Of a stretch of DNA of 64,000 bases, positions 43,870 through 55,089 are shown in pieces. The number at the start of each line of letters is the position of its first letter. The first letter of the stretch is position 1. The DNA comes from Anniella stebbinsi (lineage: Eukaryota; Chordata; Lepidosauria; Squamata; Anniellidae). Under the pieces are notes generated by a model. It saw only the letters and a program-made list of their open reading frames with translations. It was not told the origin of the DNA and ran no database searches. The stretch spans positions 213,692,517-213,756,516 of the forward strand of contig JARDYH010000004.1 in NCBI GenBank assembly GCA_029215795.1, given 5' to 3'. A program made the position numbers and the translations under genes.

Positions 43870-44350
43870 AATGAATATATTATTTCCAGGAGAAGACCAG
43901 ACCTTTCGAACACTCCCTCTTGAAGAACTCATATGGCACTTGTTTCTAAGCACTAAGGAAGCCTATAAAATGTTTGATCATTCAGGCAAAGTTACCATAG
44001 GGACGGCGAAGTACTGTATGTAACTTGACAGTAGAACAGGAATGGCTAGAGTCAAGGCGAATTTTAGAGAAACACCAACTCTGGGCTGTGTATGCTGCAA
44101 TTGTGCAGGACCACTGAATGTGATATATTGATCACATACTTTAGGTCACAGAGAATCTCATCTTTATCTCTTTTTAAAGAAAAGTATCGAGTTTCTAGCT
44201 CTTATTAATGTTAAGGTATCCTCAGAAGCATGCAGGTGACACCTTGCCTGCTGAAATCTCAAATGCCGGAGAGGTGGCTGAATAAGATTTCCAGCAGTTT
44301 AGGGTAGAGCTTCAGTGCCCTGTACAGCTCCTGTACCCTCCTCTTGACTT

Positions 44351-44585
44351 GGGCCTCATCTACACCAAGCAGGATATTTCACTATGAAAGTAGTATATAA
44401 AAGGCAGGAGCCAAACCAAGCAGGATATAGCGGCATGAAAGCCGTAATAGGCATATGTCAATGGGCCCCAACAGTTGTCAGTGCACTTCAATACCGTTAT
44501 AAAGCAGTAGTGTGGCTCCTACCTTTTATATATCACTTTCATACCGCTTTCATACTGCAATATCCTGATTGGTGTAGATTGGGCC
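44351..44585. mobile_element. GGGCC palindromic MITE, second copy
   Basis: GGGCCTCATCTACACCAAGC at the left and TTGGTGTAGATTGGGCC at the right; the core 'gtcaatgggccccaacagtt' is shared with 11,827-11,987. An internal duplication of 'accaagcaggatat' lengthens the left arm. No clean TSD. Confidence 0.7.
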
Positions 44586-45229
44586 TGGGCGAAGCAGAAA
44601 ACAATAGACAAAATGGTAAAACTATTAAAATAAATTAGGGGGAGGGAATTGAAAGTATTATACAAAGCTGCATCATTAATAAAGATTACAGGATTCAGCT
44701 CTTCTTGGCACAAAATGTAGAACTTCTGGTAATTTTTTTGCATGGTCTTATTTATCAATCACACCCAGTCCAGCTTGAAGCAAAATTTGAAATCTCCTCC
44801 AAGAGAGAGAGAGTTGTGTTTGAACTTGGCAAAAGAGACTAATGCAAACAAGTTCCAGGTCTTATGAGAACCCCTTCTGCAGTCTGTGTATTGTTGTTTC
44901 GATCACAACATTGTGCAGATATGGCAGCCGGGAGCTCATTAGTGTTGTCTTGATTCTTACAGAAAAAGTGCCTGTGTGTGATGGAAATGAAGCCATATTC
45001 CTAACAACACCAGATCGCAAGGACCACTGCAACAGAAATGAAGAATCACATTTTTCCAACATTGCCACATTCAAATTTCCAAGGATTCTGATTTCAGTGT
45101 CCCACAACAGACACACTTCTTAGATATTTGGATGAGAAACAGCCATACATTTGTTATGCTCTGAAGTTTAGAGTCTAAACTGATCATACAAAGAAGCCCT
45201 TTGTTTCAGTTCTCCACCTGTGATCTGTT

Positions 45230-45640
45230 CTAGATATGAGCGAAACTGGCTGTTTCACTTCCTTCCACACTTGAATTTTTTAAAATCTCAAGTTATTTCT
45301 GTCTTGTTTACAGAGACCGGCTGAACGAAAGCCTCGCTCATCTGCACCAGCCAAATGCAATCGGTACAGCAGTTCACAGCATGGAGAGGACGATGTTGTA
45401 CCATCCTGCTATGCAGTTGTTAAAGAGGAGGAGCCTGACAAAAGAGGTGGCAACCAAAGTTGAGGTGGCAACCAAAGTTGAGCACCACAACCATGGTCAA
45501 ATCCACACGGATTGAAGCGCAGATCAAAGCACTCAAAACTCTCGGCTTTGGATGAATCTTTTGATGGACCTACTTGTCAGTTTTGCTTTTCCCCATAACT
45601 ATTTTTTTTAAAAAAAATCTCAAGCTCTTTCCTTCTTATT
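45230..45640 (+). repeat. Unclassified dispersed repeat, copy 2
   Basis: Pairs with 10,925-11,185 through ordered shared words (see copy 1). It also carries a tandem 20-bp repeat of 'gaggtggcaaccaaagtt' at 45,443-45,481. Function and class unknown. Confidence 0.5.
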
Positions 45641-45875
45641 TACGTAGAAATATGTCAATGTGATAAGTTCTCTTTAAAAACAAAATCACCGAAAATTCTC
45701 ACTCATCCCTAATTCCATGGAGCTGCTGTGACAACAAATAAAATAAAGATTTTTCAAGCATATTTCCCATCAAATGCTAATGACACTATAAATGTACACG
45801 TTTCCTTCCCCAAAAATATTATAAATAGACTGCTTACCTAAACCATAATAGCTGCCTTGTACAAAGATGTGGAAT

Positions 45876-45890
45876 ATTATTATTATTATT

Positions 45891-45932
<42 letters not shown>
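45876..45932. repeat. (ATT)n-(AAT)n palindromic microsatellite
   Basis: Six ATT units turn directly into about thirteen AAT units, giving a self-complementary tract. It lies just upstream of the R4 fragment. Confidence 0.9.
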
Positions 45933-45933
<1 letters not shown>

Positions 45934-45944
45934 TAACAATGTAA

Positions 45945-46505
45945 AATTCTGGCAGGAATGGACTATATGGACATAAAATAATTAACCAACAACTGGCCAT
46001 CAAATTCAACCTTCTCAAACAACCTACACCATACTATACATATTGACCCAAAACAATCCTGGAAAATGCTGATCATAAAATATACTGGGACAGAACAATT
46101 CATATGGACAAGACAATACCTTGCAACTGACCAGACATAACGTTCATAGACAAAAAAGAAAAACACGCATATCTCATTGTCATAGCAATACCAAATGACA
46201 AAAATGTTGTTAAAAAGAAAAAAGAGACAAATATACACCACTGGCCATGGAAGTCAAAGAACTATGGCAACAGGAAAAGGTCATAATTATCCCATTAGTT
46301 ACATCAGTCACTGGCATCACATCAAAAAAAACAAATACAGAAAACTTCCTAAAACTGGGCCTGCCAGAATACATCCACACCAACATCCAGAAAGCAGTCA
46401 TAATTAAAACATGCTCAGTCATCAGGAAATTCCTGAATCAATAAAATACAGCATGATTTGGCAAAGTTCGTCATGTCCGTCTAGAAAAACCGCCACGAGC
46501 AAGAA
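45945..46505 (+). mobile_element. R4-type LINE, C-terminal end with endonuclease domain
   Basis: 46,131-46,200 encodes PDITFIDKKEKHAYLI followed by VIAIP, and 46,247-46,441 encodes MEVKELWQQEKVIIIPLV, LPEYIHTNIQKAVI and IIKTCSVIRKFLNQ. These match the C-terminal restriction-like endonuclease of R4-clade LINEs, known from Anolis. The Asp expected before the AIP motif is Val (GTC at 46,179-46,181), and a frameshift lies near 46,215, so it is dead. A short AT-rich tail with (AAT)n follows. Confidence 0.75.
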
Positions 46506-46537
46506 AGAGAATAATAATAATAATTTATTAATAATAG

Positions 46538-47009
46538 CAGGGTGACCAACTGTCAGGATTTCCCCAGATTTGTCCTAGTTTTTGTTCTAACCTGGGTGTC
46601 GGAGGATTTTCTGTAATTTTCTATAATGTCCTGGAATGACATACTTTCCCCTTTAAGGCTGCCATTAGTGTGGCAGAGGGGGGATGACGCCTTCTGGGGG
46701 TGCAACATTTCCCCCACTGCTCTAATCGGGGCCTTAAAGGGAAAAGCATTGTCATTATAGAAAAGCCCCCTGTTGGAGCACTGAGGGGACAGGAATGACA
46801 CACTTTAAGGCCCCAATTGGATAGGAGGAGGGGAAACCACACTTTCCAGGGTCTTTGGAAAGCACGTCATTCCTCCCCCCATGCTAATGGTGGCTGCCAT
46901 TAGTGGGGCAGGGGAAATGATGTACTTTCCAGAGGCTCCGGAAAGTGTGCTTTCCCGCCCCTCTCCACTGGGGATCCTCTTTTTTGATTTCCCAAATATG
47001 GTCACCCTA
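46538..47009. mobile_element. hAT-like non-autonomous element with 8-bp TSD
   Basis: 472 bp. Left end CAGGGTGACCA, right end TGGTCACCCTA. Perfect 8-bp TSD AATAATAG (46,530-46,537 and 47,010-47,017). The interior alternates 'ccccattagtgggg'-like and 'ttccagaggctccggaaag' words and ends 'gatttcccaaatatgg'. Same family as 52,700-53,340, opposite orientation. No transposase. Confidence 0.9.
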
Positions 47010-47049
47010 AATAATAGTAGGTAAGATTGATGGCTGAACCAGTGCTTGG

Positions 47050-47100
47050 ACCAAGCAGGATATAGCGGTATGACAGCGGTATATGGTATGTCAATGGGAA
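47050..47100. mobile_element. Fragment of GGGCC MITE
   Basis: 'accaagcaggatatagcgg', 'tatgacagcggtata' and 'tatgtcaatggga' match the left arm of 11,827-11,987. Truncated on both sides. Confidence 0.6.
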
Positions 47101-48085
47101 TTGGAAACTGGGCTTACATCATGGCTGAAGAACTCTCCAAGAGTTCTGTTTTACTACTATGTGTAACTTTACCCTGATTTCCTTTTCCTGGTCATGAAGT
47201 AGGGATTGATTCTTCTGTCTTCGTCTGCAGCCGTGGTCTAATATCTATTGAACTCAGTAGACCTTCACGCCATCATGGGATTATCCACCACCTCCTTAAA
47301 GCATCAATGTATTTAGTTATGAGCAACGGAATTTCTAAAATCCAGCTTATGCTACATACTTGCATTTCTCTTGAGTTGAACAATGATGCCTCTTTTACTT
47401 TTAGTTTCTTGGTGTACTAATGCTTTGCTTTCTCCCAAATTATGGCTTTTGAAAATGTTACTTTCTAATGACTCTCATGGTCTACATGTGTTGGAAGTTC
47501 AGCTCATTCTTGTTTCCCACCCACTCACACTGCTGATAGAGACCACCTCTGGCCAAGCACAGAGCTGCCCATGTCGTCTCCCATTTGTCAATGTGGGACT
47601 ATTCCAGCAGATGGGGAAGGTGCCTGCAATTTGTATTGCCAAAGAGTGATCCAAGATAAGAGCCCCCCTCCCCCCATCTAGATGGATGCAGTTGGGGGTC
47701 CAAAGGATTAAAGCTCCCCTCCCCCCCCCTCCCCAACACTAGGATCCCAATCCAGATTGGGGCTCCTGCACTTATTTTACAACTAAACAAAAGACAGAGC
47801 TGCTGCCTATGTCTTTAAAATGATGTGTCACGTAGGTCTTAGGATGCTTCCCACATGTACAGCACTGAAGACCTTCACGTTACAATATGTGGAGGGTGGG
47901 ACAGTGGAGACAGGAAGGAGGGAAGTGGGCCAGCAATCACTGTCCATTCTCCCTTCATTGCCTGAGAGCTAGAACGGCTGAACAGGGCTCAATAAAATGA
48001 AGCTTATCATGGCTGCTGGGTTGCTGTGAATTTCTTGGAAATTACTCTAAATTCACAAGGTTTCATTCATTACACCTAAGCCCGA

Positions 48086-48168
48086 CCATCTGTCAGGGAT
48101 GCTTTGAGGTAGATTCCTGCATTGAGCAGGGGGTTGGACTCCTTCCAACTCTACTATTCTATGACTAT
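48086..48168 (+). mobile_element. CR1 LINE 3' end, short
   Basis: 'ccatctgtcagggatgcttt', 'gattcctgcattgagcagg', 'gggttggactcc' and 'tccaactctactattctatg' form the CR1 3' terminus; compare 61,680-61,780. Strong 5' truncation. Confidence 0.8.
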
Positions 48169-48348
48169 TTCCTGTTTCCATTGGACGAGAGCTCCATTTG
48201 GGCGTTTTAACTTTGGGTGGGGTGGAAGGGTGAGGCTGCACCCCCTGGCCTCCACCCTCCCCACTATCCAGGCCTTGTGGGGCAGGCCCTGTACACCAGT
48301 GGGTGGGGCCAAAGATAAAAGAGGACAGGGCCAAAACATCAAAATGCC

Positions 48349-48516
48349 CTGTTCAGATGACACGCTAAGCCACAGTGGTTAAGCATTTTGTGATAACATT
48401 ATGGCTTAGCCACTTACCCATGGTGGCTACATAACCACAGTTTAAACATACTCACTAATCATTTGCTGAAAAAGGATTAGCAGCTTAACCCATGGCTTAG
48501 CGTGTTGTCTGGACAG
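48349..48516. mobile_element. MITE with CTGTTCAGATGACACGCTAA ends and 3-bp TSD
   Basis: The left CTGTTCAGATGACACGCTAA and right TTAGCGTGTTGTCTGGACAG ends are inverted with few mismatches. Flanks are GCC on both sides (48,346-48,348 and 48,517-48,519). The core has 'cacagtggttaagc' and 'aagccat' words. Sister copy at 25,822-26,034. Non-coding. Confidence 0.75.
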
Positions 48517-48559
48517 GCCCAGTAGGTAAGCCTTAGGAGAGGCATTTCAACCTTTTCGA

Positions 48560-48722
48560 ATTGGGGGTGTGGGGAACAGCTTAAAAGCCAGGATGCCACC
48601 ATACAATAGGTGCTTGAGGAAAGGGGGTAGGACCTGGCAAAGGGGGTAGGGCTTTGGGGGCAGCTCCAGAGGGCTGGGCTGGGACCCCCAGAGGGCCAGA
48701 TTTGAAGTTCTGCACCCCTGTT
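48560..48722 (-). mobile_element. Possible hAT (Charlie-like) fragment
   Basis: 'gggaccccca', 'gagggccagatttgaag' and 'ttctgcacccctg' read on the minus strand as CAGGGGTGCAGAAC, a typical vertebrate hAT terminus. The other end is not clear. Confidence 0.45.
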
Positions 48723-48729
48723 TTAAGGG

Positions 48730-50039
48730 ATAAGAAAATGGATGCAGCAACTCAATAACCGCCTTCTTAACACTGAGAATGATCAATGTGGGGACTTCAG
48801 AGGAAGGCATAAAGACTGCTGCTCTACTGCTATGGAAGTGTGTTATTTTCTCCCTCTAGATCGCAGCTGGTGACCAGTTTATGTGTATTGAAGCGGGAGG
48901 CTGGATAGGCTTTGTAATGTCTTCCTAGATAGCTTTGCCATTGATGTTGTTCCTATGCATATACATGTAGCGAACGACATCAAACACTGACGTTCCCTGC
49001 GCCGTTATTTTCAAAAGGACAGAAAGTCCTGATGGCGGCATGCTGGGGTGGTAACCTATAGGCTGGCTTCTGGGTTCAAGGGCATTCACATGTTTTCAAA
49101 GAAGTTCATCTCAGAGTCACATCCGCCGCATCAAACAGCTTAAAATGCACAAATGCCCTGCAAATTCCACAGAGCTGCCAGTAAAGGATGCCAATAAGTT
49201 TACTTGACATTTATTGTCCCTATTTGCTGTGCCCTCAAATAAGATTTTCATAGTTATCATGTAAACTCTGGAATTGCATTCAGGCAATAAAATACCTTTC
49301 TTCTAAGCTCTCTTGTACCAAACCTGAAAAACAAAGACACATTTGTCAATGGTCCCTGCTTTAATGTTTTGTGTGTGTGCATTTTATACATGTATGCCTG
49401 GAGCTTCGACAAACAGCTCTTAAAAATAAGCAGTCGACTAAAAAACAAGGAAGGAAAAATAATAAGCCTTGCCACTTGTAAACTGCACCAGCATATTAAG
49501 ATATTTGTTCGTTAACCTCAACAACAACAAATTAAAAACTGAGAGTCTTTTCATCCCTCGGGCATTGGTAAATTATGCCTCAACAAGCTGTATGGATTTA
49601 TGTTCCTAAATGCTCTCTAAATGTTTTGGTGTCTTCCATCCTGCCTTAAAATCCAGGTATGTTTCTTGGGGAAATCACAGATACCCTTGTCTGGAATTTG
49701 GAGTAAGGGATGTTTACATGGCTCTAATTTGGAAATCAGCTGTGCTCTTTGGTTACTTGCATACTTACTTGTCAAACTACAGGAGACATCAGCATTCCAT
49801 GATTGGAACCCCCAATGTCTTTTCTATTGGGGGGGTTGGGATGGGGGCCACAGCACAGGGAGAGCGTGTCTAACCCTTTCTCTGCACTGAGGTCCCCAAT
49901 CCACACTCACACTTGCAATTGTTTTGTAAGAGAAAAAGATGCTCTGCGCTCCAATAATTTAACTCCTACATCACATGTAATTTGGCTCTAACTTAGTTAT
50001 TGTCTTAGGATCAGTTCCTAAACCATTTTACCAGTGTGT
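48730..50039. other. Unique-looking sequence, candidate conserved blocks
   Basis: 48,940-49,150 keeps several CpGs in non-repeat sequence. 49,490-49,600 is plain AT-rich. No exon with splice signals and domain was recognised. Confidence 0.4.
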
Positions 50040-50185
50040 AGAGCAAAGTCCGCTGGGTTCTGAAACTCCCTGTCAAGGGAGGCTAGATTCGCTCCTTCTG
50101 TGGTCTGCTCAAGCCGGCCTTTGGTGTGTAAACAGGCCTGTTGGGTCGGGTGCTATTTTGCTGTCTTTATGTCGCAGGAATTTGA
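50040..50185 (+). mobile_element. L2-type LINE C-terminal fragment
   Basis: 'gctgggttctgaaactccct', 'gtcaagggaggctagattcg' and 'ggtgtgtaaacaggcctgt' resemble the end of L2 ORF2 (WNSLP-like through FQQA-like). Short and shifted. Confidence 0.5.
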
Positions 50186-51339
50186 GTCCCCCAGGGAGGC
50201 CTATGACTCCCTCTTATGAGAAAGGGGTCATTTATTGTCACAGATCCCTTATGAGAAAGATCTTACTCTAATTCTTTATAATGCTTTGATACAGTAACTG
50301 GCCTAAATGTAGACTAGGGATGAATAACCTTAAGATGGGGAAGGGACATCCCATAGATCAGTGACTTCCCTCCCAATAACTTCAAAGGAGTTATATTCAT
50401 GCAAGCAACTAGACTCAGTTACAGTGGAGACCAAAGATACTCACGTATTGGTTTCTTAAAGGTAGGTTTATTGAAGAAGACACATCAGCTGAGGGAGCCA
50501 GAGATAGACCTCTGACTGAATTAAGTATATAGGGTATCACTCTTATATAGAAAACTGGAAACATCAGAATTAGCATATCTAGCCTTTTATACTGAATCAC
50601 CTTTGTACCAGGGGAAAGTTTACAATAATACAGGGTATTAACTAATCCAGTGGTGGGGTCTTCTTCCTCCTTGACTGTAGTTGGTGGAAAGCTTTTCGTT
50701 TTTTTAAAATTTCCCTTCAGTTGACTTTTAAGGACTATTTTAACCTCTCATTCAAGTCAATGAGGCGGCCATCTTCCCTCATAGCGCGACACACACTCAG
50801 TAGCATCGCTCTCCCCCCTCCCTCCTGCCTTAGAATGTGGGGTGGGTGAGTGAAATGGCCGCTGCCTCTAGCACAGACCTTTTGAGTGAAGAAGAAGAGT
50901 TTCTCTTTTCTGGAACATGCATTCCTTTGGCTCTGAGAATATTTTGGGCTATCTTCATAAGGCCAGTTTGCTCTTTTGCTCCCTGGTGAAGCAGGATGTG
51001 GTTCCTCTACATCCATGGTAACCTGATCTTCAGATCTCTCCTGGGAATAGGTGGCTATATCTTTCTTTCTATCCCCCCACCCCATACACACACAGTGCTC
51101 CTTCCCTCTTTTCTAAGAGTTTGGTCCATACTGCTATAAGTTGAAAGCTTCAAACACTTCAATTAATTAGTTTGGGCCGGTGTTAAGTTTTAAGTACAAT
51201 GTTGAAACCTTTCAAAGTGCTTCTGGGCCTACAACGTTGGTTTCGGCCTAGTCACCCTGTTTTTCTAATAAAGTTTAGAAACAGTTGAGCTGTCGTTTAT
51301 TTTGCATAGTGTACACACATGGATTTTCTTTCTAATCCT
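50186..51339. other. Non-coding sequence, no firm call
   Basis: 50,410-50,640 could be part of an LTR or other retroelement but no paired LTR, PBS or PPT is visible. 50,755-50,880 has inverted words 'gaggcggccatctt' and 'aaatggccgctgcctc', possibly a small DNA element. Confidence 0.3.
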
Positions 51340-51970
51340 TGCAGTCTACACTGGCTCCCTTCTTGATGTGTTTTTGGATGCAGACAAACCCTTTTTTGTT
51401 CCAGCAGGCCTTTGGCAAATCATCTGGACCTCTGTCTATACCTTTGACTTTTAAATTGTTATGCATTTAAAATGTTTTAAATGCTTTAATATTGAAAAGT
51501 ATTTAATTATATTTTTAACTTTTGTATATTTAGGCTGACCATATGAAAAGGAGGACAGGGCTCATGTAACTTTAACAGTTGTAGAGAAAAGGGAATTTCA
51601 GCCAGTGTCATTTGTATGCAATTAGTCCCTGGTGAAATTCCCCTCTTCATCACAACAGTTAAAGTTGCAGGCACTCTACTAGAGTGACCATATACAAAAG
51701 AAGGCAGGGCCCCTGCAACTTTAACTGTTGTGATGAAGAGGGAATTTCACCGAGAACTAATTGCATACAAATGACACTGGCTGAAATCCCCTTTTCTCTA
51801 CAACTGTTAAAGTTACATGAGCCCTGTCCTCCTTTTCATATAGTCAGCCTAGTATATTCCTATTTATAGGTTTTAGCTGTATATGTTTTAGTTTTGTAAG
51901 GCTGCCCTGAGGCCCAGCATTGGGCAAAAGGCAGGATACTACTACTACTAGTAGGAGTAGTAATGTTTCA
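51340..51970 (+). mobile_element. L2-type LINE 3' end, interrupted by foldback
   Basis: 'cttttttgttccagcaggcc' with 'ttt' (FxxFQQAF region) leads into an AT-rich 3' UTR. After the foldback at 51,531-51,851 the UTR resumes: 'aaggctgccctgaggcccag', 'gcaaaaggcaggata' and (CTA)n. The interruption shows that the LINE predates the foldback. Confidence 0.65.
51531..51851. mobile_element. Foldback hAT-like element, subfamily B, inverted orientation
   Basis: 321 bp, TIRs TAGGCTGACCATATG and ATATAGTCAGCCTA, arms mirrored. Flanking octamers GTATATTT and GTATATTC agree at seven of eight positions. Its asymmetric centre ('ggcactctactagagtgacc') is the reverse complement of the centre in 62,376-62,695, so it was inserted the other way round. 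Confidence 0.85.
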
Positions 51971-52699
51971 GATTTCACTTCTGCATCTGATGTTCTTTTG
52001 CATTTACTTTTCCTTATAAACCATTCATATCTTAAGACTTCTTGTGTGGCATGTTTTCATTGGTTTAACAAGTTAAAAGGAGTATTCACTGTTATCATGC
52101 TTATGTTATAAAACCTATATTCAACAGGCCTAGTAACTTCAAGAGTAACAGAGTTGGGGAAAATCCTCAATCTCTTTGCTATCAGAGGCACTGAGTAAGG
52201 GACCCCTGGAGATAATTTAGACTGACCCCAACCACAAAACACTATTCCCCCTTCTGAAGACATCTGGACCACAGACTACTAAAGACAAACAAAGTAGCAG
52301 GCCATAATAACAGTTCTCATGTGGCCATTTGCCTTATGAGGCAGGTGCTCTGCGGGCTACCAAATGGAGGGACTAACAGGCCATAAAGTTGCCTGGCTGG
52401 GTCTGTCAGAAATCCAGCCTCAACACTCCTGGAAGGTCCATGTTCTATAGCACCTGCTGTCAGAGGAACTTGAGGAAATCCTACCCTCCACCCCTGGGTT
52501 TAATTTACTGGCTTCCCCTGGCTGGACCTTGCAGGAAACTATAGGGACAGACAGAGCAGGCATTCATAGCACACATAGAATGTTGAGACTGGCAAATCTA
52601 AAAGCAAGTGTGTTGCTTTTCAAGAACCAAGGAAATTCAATGGATCTTACTTTTGAGTAAATATCTAGGGATGGAAATGCAGCCTGTGCAAGAACTGAG
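51971..52699. other. Non-coding sequence, no feature recognised
   Basis: 52,640-52,685 has a remnant of a common squamate repeat ('ggatcttacttttgagtaaa'). No other family or exon seen. Confidence 0.35.
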
Positions 52700-53340
52700 T
52701 AGGGTGACCATATTTGGGAAACCAAAAAAGAGGACACCTAGTGGGGGGGGGGGCAGGAAAATGGCTTTCTGGGGCCACCTTAAAGTCCCCATTTGGAACG
52801 GAGGAGGGGAAAGCATATCATTCTCACCCCACCCCACTGCTCCCATCAGGCCCTTTTTTTATAATGCCTGGGAATGACACATTTTTCCCTTTTAAGGCCT
52901 TAATTGGAGCAGTGGGAGAGAATGACACACCTCCAGAAAGCATGTCATTCCCCCCTGCCACGCTAATGGTGGCCTTAAAAGGGAAAGTGTGTAATTCCAG
53001 GTCATTATAGACTATTACACAAAATCCCCCCCTGACACCGACGATAGAACAAAAACCAGGAGAAATCTGGGGAAATCCTGACAGTTTTTAATTATTATTT
53101 ATTATTGCATTTATATCCCACCTTTTTTTCCGCCAAGAAACCCAAGGCGGCATACATAATCTTCCTCCTCTCCATTTTATCCTCACAACAGCAACCCTGT
53201 GAGATGGGTTGGGCTGAGAGTCTGCAACTGGCCCAAAGTCACCAAATGGGTTTCCATGGCTAAGTGAGGAGTAGAACCCAGATCTCCCAGCTCCCAGTCC
53301 AACACTTTAGCCACTAGGCCACACCCTAGTGGTCACCCTA
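52700..53340. mobile_element. hAT-like element carrying a nested Sauria SINE
   Basis: Starts TAGGGTGACCATATTTGGG. Its far end resumes after the SINE as TGGTCACCCTA (53,330-53,340). TSD GAACTGAG (52,692-52,699) against GAATTGAG (53,341-53,348), one transition. Without the SINE it is about 398 bp. Interior words ('ggggaaatcctgacagtt', 'ccaggagaaatctgg') match the inverse of 46,538-47,009. Confidence 0.88.
53087..53329 (-). mobile_element. Sauria-type SINE nested in the hAT element
   Basis: Tail 'ttgcatttatatcccacct', then 'cgccaagaaacccaaggcgg', 'ccattttatcctcacaacag', 'tgtgagatgggttgggct', 'gcccaaagtcaccaaatgg' and head 'ccagtccaacactttagcc'. Inserted 11 bp from the right end of the hAT element. 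Confidence 0.9.
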
Positions 53341-53394
53341 GAATTGAGCCATGCCAAGTTGGAAGCAGATCGGTTTGTGCCTCATCCCCATCCT

Positions 53395-53520
53395 GCTGCC
53401 CTCCAGGTGTTTGAGATGACAAGTCCCAGCATTCCTGACCATGGAACCTACTGACTTGCAATGATGGGAGTTGTAGTCCAACACCTTTGGAGGGCACCAG
53501 GTTGGGGAAGGGCTGCTCTA
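53395..53520. mobile_element. hAT-derived repeat fragment (GGGAGTTGTAGTCC theme)
   Basis: 'gacaagtcccagcattcctg', 'gatgggagttgtagtccaac' and 'accaggttggggaag' are the usual words of a common amniote hAT-derived repeat. A related piece is at 53,905-53,970. No complete ends. Confidence 0.55.
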
Positions 53521-53599
53521 AACAAAAGTGAAGTAGGTGGCCCTAAGTTGTTCGTGATCAGTTTTCCACACCCCACAGTCACCTCTGCATATCATATTC

Positions 53600-53830
53600 T
53601 CCACCCTGTCCTCATGGTTTATCTGCTTTGGGAGAATGAGAATTTCACTTGCAGTTTCTGCCTCCTTAGGGAGGATGTGGCGTTAAGGCTCCCAATTTCC
53701 CTGCTTTTTGGTGCTTGGTTGGAATCTGTAGAGCCTTAACATTGTTTTTGTAAACCGTAGGTTTTTTGTTTAATGAATTAGTGATTGTAAGCCGTGAGTG
53801 CCATTTTTGGTTGAAAGGTAGGGGACAAGT
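53600..53830 (+). mobile_element. Possible L2 3' end
   Basis: 'ttttggtgcttggttggaa', 'ttgtaaaccgtaggttttt' and 'ttgtaagccgtgag' fit a degenerate L2 3' UTR. Weak. Confidence 0.35.
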
Positions 53831-54170
53831 CAAATCACTCATTCAATAGCATCTACTCTTGCATCTACGTTGGCCGAGGTGGGTCACGTGATGCAGAGTA
53901 GCAAATGGTGAGGGACCATGGGAGTTGCAGTCCAACAACATCTGGAGGGACACACCTTGCCCAGCCCTGCACAACAGGGTCAGAATGTCTACCTCGAGGG
54001 AAGAAGGTTCTTGCCCTTCGCAGCACTGGCCCTTTGTCAATAAGAGGATTGACCTGAGAACACCTGATCAAGGGGCAAGATGGAATTGTGGCTCAGAACA
54101 ACCTTTCCAATTTGGTGCTTTGAACTATAGCTCCCATCAGCATCAGCCACTATAGGAGTTCCTTGTAGAA

Positions 54171-54398
54171 AAGCCAGTGTGGTGTCGTGGCTAGAGTGTT
54201 GGACTGGGAGTCGGGAGATCTGGGTTCTAGTGCCTACTTCGCCATGGAAGCCCACTGGGTGACTTTGGGCCAGTCACAAACTCTCAGCCCAACCTACATC
54301 ACAGGGTTGTTGTTGTGAGGAGGCGGATTATGTATGTCACTTTGGGTTCCTTAAGAAGGAAGAAAGGTGAGATGTAAATATAATGAATAATGAATAAA
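54171..54398 (+). mobile_element. Sauria-type SINE, sense
   Basis: tRNA-like head 'tggtgtcgtggctagagtgt', then 'tggactgggagtcgggagat', 'gggttctagtgcc', 'gtgactttgggccagtcac', 'ctctcagcccaacctac', 'cacagggttgttgttgtga' and tail 'ggttccttaagaaggaagaa', 'aggtgagatgtaaata'. Full length. Confidence 0.9.
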
Positions 54399-55089
54399 CT
54401 GGGCTGGCAGTTGCATCTCTCTTCAACAGTGGTAACAGCATTGTGTCCTCCACTGTATCTTGAGGCAGTAGGGTGAGTTTGAGGGGGGGCAGGAATCTGT
54501 GGGGCTGCATATCCAACTCTGTCCTCCAATAAAGGAGAATGGAGAGGAATGCCAGTAGCTCAGGAGAGAAAGCCAGTAGCAGGTCCTTCACCACCACCCC
54601 CCAGCATCTGCTACCTAAGGCTATCATCTCACTCTGCCTAATGGCAAGGCCGGCCCTGCCATCCCTGACCAATAATCTTAACACTGAGTACTTCAGCAAT
54701 CTTCACCAGACCAGCATCCAACATGAGTGTGGGCCATGGAGCCTGAAGAGTAGGTTTCCTAGTACTTTCCTTTTCCGGGGTTATATTCCAACAATTGTGC
54801 CCTACATAGAACTAAATACTGGACCATTGGGACAAAAGTGTGACATTTCCAATTCAAATTTTGATTTCAAGAGACTTTGAAAGTTATGATATCGTGGAGG
54901 TGGTGGGGTGCTCATGAGATCTACCAAGTTATTGTGCTATGCCCCCTAAATAAGATGAGAATCAGGTATTTGGGAGTTAAAAGAGCAACGATGTCTATTT
55001 AACACTTCTAGGAGTCTGCAACAGGCTATCTTTGAACATAACATAAATTCCTTCCAGTGTGTGTGCTCTATAAAGCTGAGGTAGGGATA

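Noticed and set aside
50050..50640. Solo LTR
   Set aside because: The first part reads as an L2 C-terminal fragment, and no TG...CA ends, TSD or second LTR could be found.
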